This document shows positions 54,485 through 64,000 of a stretch of 64,000 nucleotides of DNA, one piece after another. The first letter of the stretch is position 1. Every line of letters begins with the position of its first letter. The translations under genes were made by a program, and so were the position numbers. The notes beneath the pieces are model-generated. The model searched no databases, was not told the origin of the DNA, and worked only from the letters and a program-made list of their open reading frames with translations. The DNA lies in assembly GCF_050948175.1 (NCBI RefSeq), contig NW_027490146.1:1-64000 (forward strand). The letters are read 5' to 3'. This DNA comes from Xylocopa sonorina (lineage: Eukaryota; Arthropoda; Insecta; Hymenoptera; Apidae).

Positions 54485-54989
54485 GGGAGGGGTAGAGGTC
54501 CTTCTCACACCCGAGAACCATCCTGTTTGCCTCCATGGACTATGGCAGCGGCCTTATCGTTGCAGAGCTCTGGATCCTATCCTTCGGGCTTCAGGGTCTC
54601 TTCTTGCTCACTTCCAGACTCCTCCACCGTCGAGCCCGTCACGCTTCCTCGGCGTACAGCCCTTCCGCGAACCTGCGGTCTTATTATCCGCCGAAGAGGC
54701 GTCTTATGGGTCGCTTCTTCCATCAGCTCGCCAGTCTAATCCGTAGAACAGCGAGTGAGAAACGAACGGGGGGTGGGGGGGGGGGGAGGTTCTACCATCG
54801 TGTATTTCACGCTCCTCGCAAATACAGCTATCGCGATGGTCCGTGTCGCGCTTCTCGCATGGGTGGTGATCTGCGAGCTAGTCTAACCGAAGCAGGGCGG
54901 GGGGGTGAGCGAGCCTTGTGACTTCACCACGTCACAGTAGATACAAATTTGCGATTAAGTAACTATGTGTTCAAATTCAATTCCGAATA
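54485..54989. other. GC-rich left part of spacer 2
   Basis: The sequence starts GGGAGGGGTAGAGG directly after the satellite. Overlapping plus-strand frames are open through it (54,452-54,739 starts inside the satellite; 54,535-54,921). On the minus strand a stretch ending at a TAG at 54,577 reads as a Glu/Ser-rich peptide tail, which looks more protein-like than the plus frames, but no start or clear splice site supports it. No family is recognised. Confidence 0.35.
54768..54789 (+). other. G-tract, quadruplex-prone
   Basis: Six G, T, twelve G, A, two G in succession, followed about 110 bp later by a second G-rich run (GCAGGGCGGGGGGGTGAG near 54,893-54,910). Such tracts can form G-quadruplexes and are prone to length error in sequencing, so the exact count is unreliable. 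Confidence 0.7.
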
Positions 54990-55942
54990 ATGCACTAAAA
55001 AGCATCCCAGATAACAAACGGCAAGATGGTAGCGACACCATGCCGGCACTATATTGCCACTTCCGAGGAGTGTCAACTGATTCGTAGTCATCTGTGACCG
55101 GATACGTTGACTAAAATGCCAGATCGTGTTACCAGCACGTTCTAGACAAGCGAATCGCGCAGAACCAGCACCATGGTGACACGCGTATCATCGCTCCATT
55201 CATGAATCTCCTCAGCAATGACGCAGGATCACATTTGGCAATGGGGAACCTGTGCTTTCATACAAATTAAAACCGTTAGATGTCAGTAGATGTTCAGCAT
55301 ATGAGTATTGATAGACATTTTGATGGTCGTTTTCCTATATTTATAGTTATTGAGCGAGTCGTATATATTTCTTTCAATCCATCATAGACTAAAAATATTA
55401 TTTATAAAAAAAATATTACTTATAAAATAAAAATTCATGCTGTTGCGTCCCTAACTTCGCCTTGTGTAATTTCTGAAATAACATGCTGTCATCGTATATA
55501 ATGTAACCCTCAATTGCATGAATTTGTAACAATAAATTGAAGAAAATATATATAAAATAAGTGTACATATTTTTATGACAAAGTAATTATCGACTTTATG
55601 GAAAAAATCGCCCTATCGAGCTAGTTTATAGAAAATAATAAAATCGAGTTCTTATATCTTTGTTTTGTGCCGGTGTATCTATATTGGAATCAAGATAAAT
55701 AAATTGCACAGTTTAGTCATTTTTCATATTTGCTTATAATTTTTATAGAAACAGCTTCCCCATTAGTAAATGTCAGCCTACTGCTGAATAGTGCCGTGAT
55801 ACGAATGCCGCCCCAGTACTAACAGTATGCCATTTCGAAAGCTGAGTAGGAGCACTTTGTTAGCACAGTTCTGTCACGGAATTCGTACCATCCGTTGTCA
55901 TTGGCGTGCCAATCGCTGGCTGTTTGGGATATTGTAGTGCAT
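54990..55942. mobile_element. Candidate inverted-terminal element in spacer 2
   Basis: The left end reads ATGCACTAAAAAGCATCCCA. The reverse complement of the right end reads ATGCACTACAATATCCCA, so about 18 bp match imperfectly, including ATGCACTA and ATCCCA. Further inward weaker inverted similarity continues (ACAAACGGCAAGATGGTAGC against ACAACGGATGGTACG). The outer 250 and 150 bp are of moderate GC and the centre is AT-rich, as in non-autonomous DNA transposons. No clear target duplication is seen and no transposase frame is present, so this is a candidate only. Confidence 0.35.
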
Positions 55943-58285
55943 GAGGCAGACTTGTTCCTTATCATCGTCAAGGAGATGGATTTTCACTCCCCCCTTTTTG
56001 AATTTTTTAAATTATTGTTTGGAATTTTTGCCGCTTCTGTATCTCTATGACCGCATTGTGGATTCAACTTATGTACGATCTTTTTGGTCTTCATCTTTTA
56101 TTACAGGTAATATTATATATGTGATGCACGTTTGTTATGTAATGCTCCGATTTGTAAGCCTCAGATACTTTTATTCTTTGGTAAAGCAACTTATTCGATT
56201 AATATATATTTATTAGACATAGATATAAACAATTAGAAAAATGTTATTAAAACGCTATTAAATATGTTGTTGCAATTATATATTTAAGGTCTGAAGATGT
56301 AGATGCAGTTAATGTCCGATATTTTACGTGATCCAATCGACGTATCAAGTGAGGCTATGAAATTTAAAAATCTTTTACTATTCTTCGACCCCTTTACATG
56401 TTACATGAATGATAAGTTCTGCAAGACAAGAAGCCTAAATTAGTGAGATATCTAGGAACATAAGTAATTTGTAAGTAACGCATCTTCTCTCTTTGAAATA
56501 TTTGCCTTTGCATAGAATAGAACGTATAGATATAATTGCCGGTTTTGTACCCATTTCGGTCCAATTCTATTATAGCCTTTGAGCAGAAGTAATATTGATT
56601 ATACTTGATTTTTGCAATAGTTCTTTAATTAACAGATTTTATTAACCTAGAATCATCATTTGACGGATGTATCAATCTACTTTGTAGCTCCATCAGTTTC
56701 TTTTTCTGCTCGCTACTTTCCATTTTCAGTTCCGTATACTTATCCTTTATCACCATCATATTTTACTATAAGTAAAATAATAAACATCATAATATTAAAT
56801 TTAACTCTGTTCATCGTTGCCTTGTTGGACACATCCATAACAATATACAGGGTGGGGCAGTAATAATTAGCACCTCAGATATCCACGAAACTATAAGTTT
56901 CATAGAAGTTTTTGCTAATATAAAATTGCACAGTACAAAGGGGCCATCCGTTGATGAAAATAGTTTTTTTGTAAGTGGAGTTATGTTGGACATATGAAGG
57001 TTACCTTCATTTTTTAAAATGAATTGGTATGTCCATTCTTCCGTAATACGATAGAGCATTTTAAAGCAAGTTTAACGATCTGTAACATGAAGGCATTGAA
57101 GGTTACAAAGAGTAAAGAAAGGCGATAATACTCACGGTTTTGATAGTAAATGAAACATACGTATTGTAAACAGTGGTGGAAGGCGTAATACTTACCGTTT
57201 ACTTCACTGTGAATAAACACTTGCCGAAGGGCATTTCAATAGTTTGCAGCATAAGTTAAACATGATAAGATTAGTATTGAAAAATCGGTTCGAATACGTT
57301 TGGTTAGGCTGTTCTTTGTGTCGCTCATTTTATAAGTACAGAGCTGCGGATTCCTGAGGACAGCTCACAAAATTGTTGAACTATGGAAGATTATCATTGT
57401 GAATTTGAATCGAAAGGTAATTAAATTCCATTAGATTGTAAACAGATCTCAATGTTTCATTTTAGATAGTAAGATTAAATACTCTTTACAAAACTACAAG
57501 AATGGATACATACCTTTCTGTTATTATTACTTCATAAAGAATTATAATTGCAATTATATAGTTCATTACGATAAAAAATATTTCTCAGAAAATTCTAAAT
57601 ATTAAATAAAAAAATCAAGTAAAACATTTTTAATAATTACGAATATGAAAAATACTTGAACATTCCAATAGAAAGATGTCTAAACAGGAGCTAGAAAAGT
57701 CAAACATTCAATTTCAATTCCAGAATTCACCTATAAGAGGTAAAATGTTTCGAAAGCTTTAATTACAGTCTTTAATGCAAGCAGTTGGGCAGTATTTCAA
57801 TTTTTAAGAAAATTGATGAAAGTCAACCATTTTGAAGTGGTCAGAATCTTTGTCGTTTGAGCAATAAGTGAATAACAAATAACTGCATAAATTCCAGGCT
57901 TAAAAACTTATGGATTAAATCCTATGCAGACTCGTTTATGAGCGAGTTACTAAATAATAATCCACACTAAGTAATCATTTTAAAACTTAAACGATTACAT
58001 CTCGCGAACTTTCAAAGATATCAGAAGCGTGAAAAGTATGTGGTTTATCAAAAATTCTACTAAAAGAACGGACGAAGCCAATAGAAATCTTTGTTGAAGT
58101 AAGCAAGTTCTAAAGTTTTAAGCAACGCGATGGCCCTTACCTGCCTATGTCTCATAGCAAGTAAGTTCTGAATTTCTATGAAATCCGATGGAATTTCTCA
58201 CTACTAACGCTTCAAAGTAAGTTCTCAAATTCTCAGTTCTACGTTTAAAACTATGTGTGTTCTATATATCTATGTAAAGTGATGG
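55943..58285. other. AT-rich part of spacer 2, no gene seen
   Basis: About 2.3 kb of AT-rich sequence with T- and A-runs and no long open frame. ATATACAGGGTGGGGCAG at about 56,844-56,861 resembles the outer ends of some insect repeats by eye, but no opposite end was found. Three decayed repeats sharing AAGTTCT are spaced about 55-58 bp apart at 58,105-58,225. Otherwise I see nothing in it. Confidence 0.5.
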
Positions 58286-58668
58286 TTCCTATTAGTTGTG
58301 GCGGAAACCTATATATAGTAAGTCAGGGAAGCTCGAAGGGGTTAATTATCTAAATGCTTTAAGGTGTAAAACGTATTTTAATCTAAAGCGACCTATCGTT
58401 CCAAGGTATCCGCTCACGTACAACTTTTCTTGGGCGCCACCTGCTCAGAAAGTAGCAAAGGGGATAGACTACACGACCCCGGGAACCCTGGGGAGGAACA
58501 ACCCTTGAAACTTCGAAATGCTCCTCCTCTCGACTACGCCTAGCCAAGTACACACACTCAGGTCGCGAGATACTGAAGTCACGGCATGTTTATTTATGGT
58601 CTCGACGTGGGTTTAACTAACAAGGGCTACGGGAAACTACGCAACACGCCGCAAATTACTGGGTAGTA
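58286..58668. other. Right part of spacer 2, possible decayed retroelement end
   Basis: A 70-residue plus-strand frame (58,296-58,508) has no recognisable domain. On the minus strand TGGCGCCCAA (58,430-58,439) equals the first ten bases of the usual primer-binding site complementary to tRNA-Lys, and a CA lies 2 bp before it, as after an LTR. The match fails beyond ten bases and no LTR start is seen. A minus-strand AATAAA occurs about 58,590 (TTTATTTAT on plus). Confidence 0.25.
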
Positions 58669-61600
58669 TCTTTGGAAGTGTAGTCGAGGTATACATAATA
58701 CTTCGCAATGAATATTATAACTTATCTTGAAACCCAGAAATGAGATGCGATATTGCGTTTTAGAAGCACTAGAACTCTAATGCTTCGATACGTAGATATC
58801 TAGAAACGCATTTTCCTAGCAAGGAAATAAGTCATTTACATCCTTTTGAAGTGTAGACGAGGTAAACATAATACTTCTCAGTGAATATTACATAATATCA
58901 TGCAACATAGAAATGAGAAGCGATATCGCGTTTTAAGAAGAATTAGAACTCTATTTCCTCCATACGTAGACATCTCGAGACGCATTTCCTAGCAAGGGTG
59001 TGTGGCATTTACATCCATTTGAAGTGTATACGAGGTATACATAACACTTCGCAATAAATATTATAACTTATAATGAAACATAGAACTGAGATGCGATATC
59101 GCGATTTAAGAAGCATTAGAACTCTATTGTTACGATACGTAGACATCTGCAAACGCTACATCCTAGCTAGGAAGTGTCGCATTTACATTCTTTTGGAGTG
59201 AATACGAGGTATACATAACATTTCACAATGAATATTATATCTTATTACGAAACATAGAAATGAAATGCGACATCTCGTTTTAAGTAGCATTAGAACTCTA
59301 TTGCTACGATACGTAGACATCTGCAAACGCTATTTCCTAGCATGGAAGTGTCGCATTTACATTCTTTTGAAGTGAATACGAGGTATACATGACACTTCGC
59401 AATGAATATTATATCTTATCATGAAACATAGAAGTGAGATGCGACATCGCGTTTTAAAAAGCATTAGAACCCTATTGCTACGATACGTAGATATCTGCAA
59501 ACGCTATTTCCTAGTATGGAAGCGTCGCATTTACATTCTTTTGAAGTGAATACGAGATATACATGACACTTCGCAATGAATATTATATCTTATCATGAAA
59601 CATCGGAATGAGGTGCTATATCGCATTTTGAGAAGCACTAGAACTCTATTGCTAATATACGTAGACATCTGCAAACTCTATTTCCTAGAAAGGAAATGTC
59701 GCATTTACATTCCATTGAAGTGAATACGAGGTATACATGACACTTCGCAATGAATATTATATCTTATAATGAAACATAGAAGTGAGATGCGATATCGCGT
59801 TCTAAGAAGCATTAGAACTCTATTGCTACGATACGTAGACATCTGCAAAGGCTATTTCCTAGCATGGAAGGGTCGTATTTACATTCTTCTAAAGTGAATA
59901 CGAGGTATACGTAACACTCCATAATGAATATTATATCTTATCATGAAAAATAGCAGTGAGATGCGATATTGCGTTTTCAGAAGCATTAGAACTCTATTGC
60001 TACGATACGTAGACATCTGCAAACGCTATTTCCTAGCATGGAAATGCCGCATTTACATTCTTCTGAAGTGAATAGGAGATATACATGACACTTCACAATG
60101 AATATTATATCTTATCATGAAACATAGAAGTGAGATGCGATATCGCGATCTAAGAAGCCTTAGAACTCTATTGCTACGATACGTAGACATCTGCAAAGGC
60201 TATTTCCTAGCATGGAAGGGTCGTATTTACATTCTTCTGAAGTGAATACGAGGTATACATAACACTCCATAATGAATATTATATCTTATCATGAAACATA
60301 GCAGTGAGATGCGATATTGCGTTTTAAGAAGCATTAGAACCCTATTGCTACGATACGTAGACATCTGCAAACGCTATTTCCTAGTATGGAAGTGTCGCAT
60401 TTACATTCTTTTGAAGTGAATACGAGATATACATGACACTTAGCAATGAATATTATATCTTATCATGAAACATCGGAATGAGGTGCTATATCGCATTTTG
60501 GGAAGCACTAGAACTCTATTGCTAATATACGTAGACATCTGCAAACTCTATTTCCTAGAAAGGAAATGTCGCATTTACATTCCATTGAAGTGAATACGAG
60601 GTATACATGACACTTCGCAATGAATATTATATCTTATCATGAAACATAGGAATGAGCTGCTATATCGCGTTTTGAGAAGCAATAGAACTTTATTGCTACG
60701 ATTCGTAGACATCTGCAAACGCTATTTCCTAGCATGCAAGTGTCGCATTTAAATTCTTTTGAAGTGAATACGAGGTATACATGACACTTCGCAATGAATA
60801 TTACATCTTATTGTGAAACATAGAAGTGAGATGCGATATCGCGTTTTAAGAAGCATTAGAACTCTATTGCTACGATACGTAGACATCTGCAAACTCTATT
60901 TCCTAGAAAGGAAATGTCGCATTTACATTCCATTGAAGACGATATGAGGTATACGTGACACTTCGCAATGGATACTATATCTTATCGTGAAACATAGAAA
61001 TGAGATGCGACATCTCGTTTTAAGAAGTATTAGATCTCTATTCTTTCTATACGTGGTCATCTGGAAACGCTATTTCCTAGCAAGGAAGTGTCGCATTTAC
61101 ATTCCATTGAAGTGAATACGATGTATGCATGAAACATCGCAATCGATATTATATCTTATCATGAAACATAGAAATGAGATGCGACATCTCGTTTTAAGAA
61201 GTATTAGAAATCTATTCTTTCGATACGTTGTCATCTGGAAACGCTATTTCCTAGCAAGGAAGTGTCGCATTTACATTCTCTTGAAGTGAATACGAGGTAT
61301 ACATGACACATCGCAATGAATATTATATCTTATCATGAAACATAGATGTGAGATGCGATATCGCGTTTTGCGAATAATTAGAGATCTATTGTTTCGACAC
61401 GTAGTCATCTGGAAACGCTATTTCCTAGCAAGGAAGTGTCGCATTTACATTCTTTTGAAGTGAATACGAGGTATACATGACACTTCCCAATGAATATTAT
61501 ATCTTATCATGAAACATAGAAATGAGATGCGATATAGCGTTCTAAGAAGCATTAGAACTCTATTGCTTCGATACCTAGATATCTGGAAACGCTATTTCCT

Positions 61601-64000
61601 AGCAAGGAAGTGTCGCATTTACATTCTCTTGAAGTGAATACGAGGTATACATGACACTTCGCAATGAATATTATATCTTATCATGAAACATAGAAGTGAG
61701 ATGCGATATCGCGATTTAAGAAACGCTAGAACTCTATTGCTACGATACGTAGACATCTGCAAACTCTATTTCCTAGAAAGGAAATGTCGCATTTACATTC
61801 CATTGAAGTGGATATGAGGTATACATGACACTTCGCATTGGATACTATATCTTATCGTGAAACATAGAAATGAGATGCGACATCTCGTTTTAAGAAGTAT
61901 TAGAACTCTATTCTTTCTATACGTGGTCATCTGGAAACGCTATTTCCTAGCAAGGAAGTGTGGCATTTACATTCTTTTGAAGTGAATACGAGGTATACAT
62001 GACACTCCATAATGAATATTATATCTTATCATGAAAAATAGCAGTGAGATGCGATATTGCGTTTTAAGGAGCATTAGAACTCTATTTCTACGATACGTAG
62101 ACATCTGCAAAGGATATTTCCTAGCACGGAAGTTTCGTATTGACATTCTTTTGAAGTGAATATGAGGTATACATGACACTCCATAATGAATATTATATCT
62201 TATCATGAAACATAGCAGTGAGATACGATATCGCGTTTTAAGAAGCATTAGAACTCTATTCTTTCGATACGTTGTCATCTGGAAACGCTATTTCCTAGCA
62301 AGGAAGTGTCGCATTTACATTCTTTTGAAGTGAATACGAGGTATACATGACACTTCGCAATGAATATTATCTCTTATCATGAAACATAGGAATGAGGTGC
62401 TATATCGCGTTTTGAGAAGCATTAGAACTCTATTGCTACGATACGTAGACATCTGCAAACGCAATTTCCTAGCATGCAAGTGTCGCATTTACATTCTTTA
62501 GAAGTGAATACGAGGTATACAAGACACTTCGCAATGAATATTATAACTTATCATGAAACATAGAAGTTAGATGCGATATCGCGTTTTAAGAAGCATTAGA
62601 GCTCTATTGCTACGATACGTAGACATCTGCAAACTCTATTTCCTAGAAACGAAATGTCGCATTTACATTCCATTGAAGAGGATATGAGGTATACATGACA
62701 CTTCGCAATGGATACTATATCTTATCGTGAAACATAGAAATGAGATGCGACATCTCGTTTTAAGAAGTATTAGAACTCTATTCTTTCTATACGTGGTCAT
62801 CTGGAAACGCTATTTCCTAGCAAGGAAGTGTCGCATTTACATTCTTTTGAAGTGAATACGAGGTATACATGACACTCCATAATGAATATTATATCTTATC
62901 ATGAAAAATAGCAGTGAGATGCGATATTGCGTTTTAAGGAGCATTAGAACTCTATTTCTACGATACGTAGACATCTGCAAAGGATATTTCCTAGCACGGA
63001 AGTTTCGTATTGACATTCTTTTGAAGTGAATATGAGGTATACATGACACTCCATAATGAATATTATATCTTATCATGAAACATAGCAGTGAGATACGATA
63101 TCGCGTTTTAAGAAGCATTAGAACTCTATTCTTTCGATACGTTGTCATCTGGAAACGCTATTTCCTAGCAAGGAAGTGTCGCATTTACATTCTTTTGAAA
63201 TGAATACGAGGTATACATGACACATCGCAATGAATATTATATCTTATCATGAAACATAGATGTGAGATGCGATATCGCGTTTTGCGAATAATTAGAAATC
63301 TATTGTTTCGACACGTAGTCATCTGCAAACGCTATTTCCTAGCATGCAAGTGTCGCATTTACATTCTTTTGAAGTGAATACGAGGTATACATGACACTTC
63401 GCAATGAATATTATCTCTTATCATGAAACATAGGAATGAGGTGCTATATCGCGTTTTGAGAAGCATTAGAACTCTATTGCTACGATACGTAGACATCTGC
63501 AAACGCTATTTCCTAGCATGCAAGTGTCGCATTTACATTCTTTAGAAGTGAATACGAGGTATACAAGACACTTCGCAATGAATATTATAACTTATCATGA
63601 AACATAGAAGTTAGATGCGATATCGCGTTTTAAGAAGCATTCGAGCTCTATTGCTACGATACGTAGACATCTGCAAACTCTATTTCCTAGAAAGGAAATG
63701 TCGCATTTACATTCCATAGAAGAGGATATGAGGTATACATGACACTTCGCAATGGATACTATATCTTATCGTGAAACATAGAAATGAGATGCGACATCTC
63801 GTTTTAAGAAGTATTAGAACTCTATTCTTTCTATACGTGGTCATCTGGAAACGCTATTTCCTAGCAAGGAAGTGTCGCATTTACATTCTTTTGAAGTGAA
63901 TACGAGGTATACATGACACTCCATAATGAATATTATATCTTATCATGAAAAATAGCAGTGAGATGCGATATTGCGTTTTAAGGAGCATTAGAACTCTATT
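58669..64000 (+). repeat. 174-bp satellite array, second forward block (about 31 units, continues past window)
   Basis: The satellite resumes in forward orientation at TCTTTGGAAGTG. The first two or three units are divergent (GTGTAGTCGAGG, TTTTAGAAGCACT, CTCGAGACGCATTTCC), as expected at an array edge, then regular units follow. Minus-strand open frames at 61,967-62,278 and 62,837-63,148 are two HOR copies of the satellite read in a frame kept by the 58-codon unit length; they are not genes. Confidence 0.97.
59480..64000 (+). repeat. Five-unit HOR (870 bp) with a six-unit variant
   Basis: CTAGTATGGA occurs at 59,511 and 60,381, 870 bp apart (5 units). TTCTTTCTATACGTGG occurs at 61,041, 61,911, 62,781 and 63,825, that is 870, 870 and 1,044 bp apart (5, 5 and 6 units). 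The last interval holds one additional unit. The HOR runs to the window end, so the array core probably lies to the right. Confidence 0.85.

Larger units (their letters stand above)
54485..58668. other. Unique spacer 2 at the second orientation switch
   Basis: About 4.18 kb of non-satellite DNA lies between reversed and forward arrays. The left 440 bp are GC-rich with G-tracts, about 3.3 kb is AT-rich and intron-like, and the right 380 bp are of moderate GC. No convincing gene is found. Short open frames at 54,452-54,739, 54,535-54,921, 55,941-56,216, 56,660-56,863 and 58,296-58,508 (plus), and 56,811-57,059 and 57,014-57,220 (minus), lack recognisable domains. This spacer is different from spacer 1. 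Confidence 0.85.

Noticed and set aside
54577..54672. Glu/Ser-rich minus-strand reading stretch as an exon
   Set aside because: Protein-like in composition, but the upstream splice site is weak and lacks a pyrimidine tract, and no partner exon is seen.
56844..56861. Transposon terminus at ACAGGGTGGGGCAG
   Set aside because: It resembles ends of some insect repeats, but no inverted or direct partner end was found nearby.
55941..57220. Short open frames of 67-91 residues in AT-rich spacer 2
   Set aside because: Low-complexity hydrophobic or AT-driven translations with no recognisable motif and no conserved start context.
1..64000. CENP-B box in the unit
   Set aside because: The nearest string, TTCGATACGTAG, does not fit the TTCGNNNNANNCGGG pattern; the required A and CGGG are missing.
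1..64000. Telomeric repeats (TTAGG or TTAGGG), rRNA or tRNA genes
   Set aside because: No tandem telomere words were seen, and no rRNA or tRNA folding pattern was recognised in the spacers.

Overview
This window is almost entirely one tandem satellite DNA. I find no convincing protein-coding gene, rRNA, tRNA or CRISPR array. The basic unit is 174 bp (about 36% G+C, nine CpGs in the majority unit). Roughly 330 units are present, about 92% of the bases. The array architecture, a solo LTR with target-site duplication and the AT-rich spacers point to a eukaryotic, probably animal, pericentromeric or heterochromatic region. I suspect an insect, but nothing in the sequence proves a taxon.

Layout: (1) 1-40,924, forward array of about 235 units; (2) 40,925-42,506, unique spacer 1, GC-rich at its left, with a short codon-phased minisatellite and LTR-like ends; (3) 42,507-54,484, the same satellite in the opposite orientation, interrupted only by a 568-bp solo LTR at 46,313-46,880 flanked by a 4-bp target duplication; (4) 54,485-58,668, unique spacer 2, GC-rich at its left with G-tracts, otherwise AT-rich, including a candidate inverted-terminal element; (5) 58,669-64,000, forward array again, running off the window.

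The array is organised in nested higher-order repeats (HORs). Examples are 8- and 10-unit blocks at 1-7 kb, 4/7/9/14-unit spacings at 7.6-14.3 kb, a dimeric 348-bp HOR inside a directly duplicated 3.5-kb block (18.76-25.8 kb), a near-identical 5-kb duplication (30.0-35.0 versus 35.9-40.6 kb), 4/6-unit HORs in the reversed array, and 5-unit HORs at the right edge. Nearly all block offsets are multiples of 174 within 2 bp. The net drift of unit phase over the first 40.5 kb is about 1 bp, although small indels occur locally.

Because 174 equals 58 codons, a reading frame is kept from unit to unit. The 90-110 residue open frames that appear on either strand are by-products of this and not genes. 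The points most worth following are the two orientation switches at unique spacers, the in-phase resumption of the forward array across 17.7 kb, two linked unit haplotypes, the changing short dyads in the unit, and the strict unit length.
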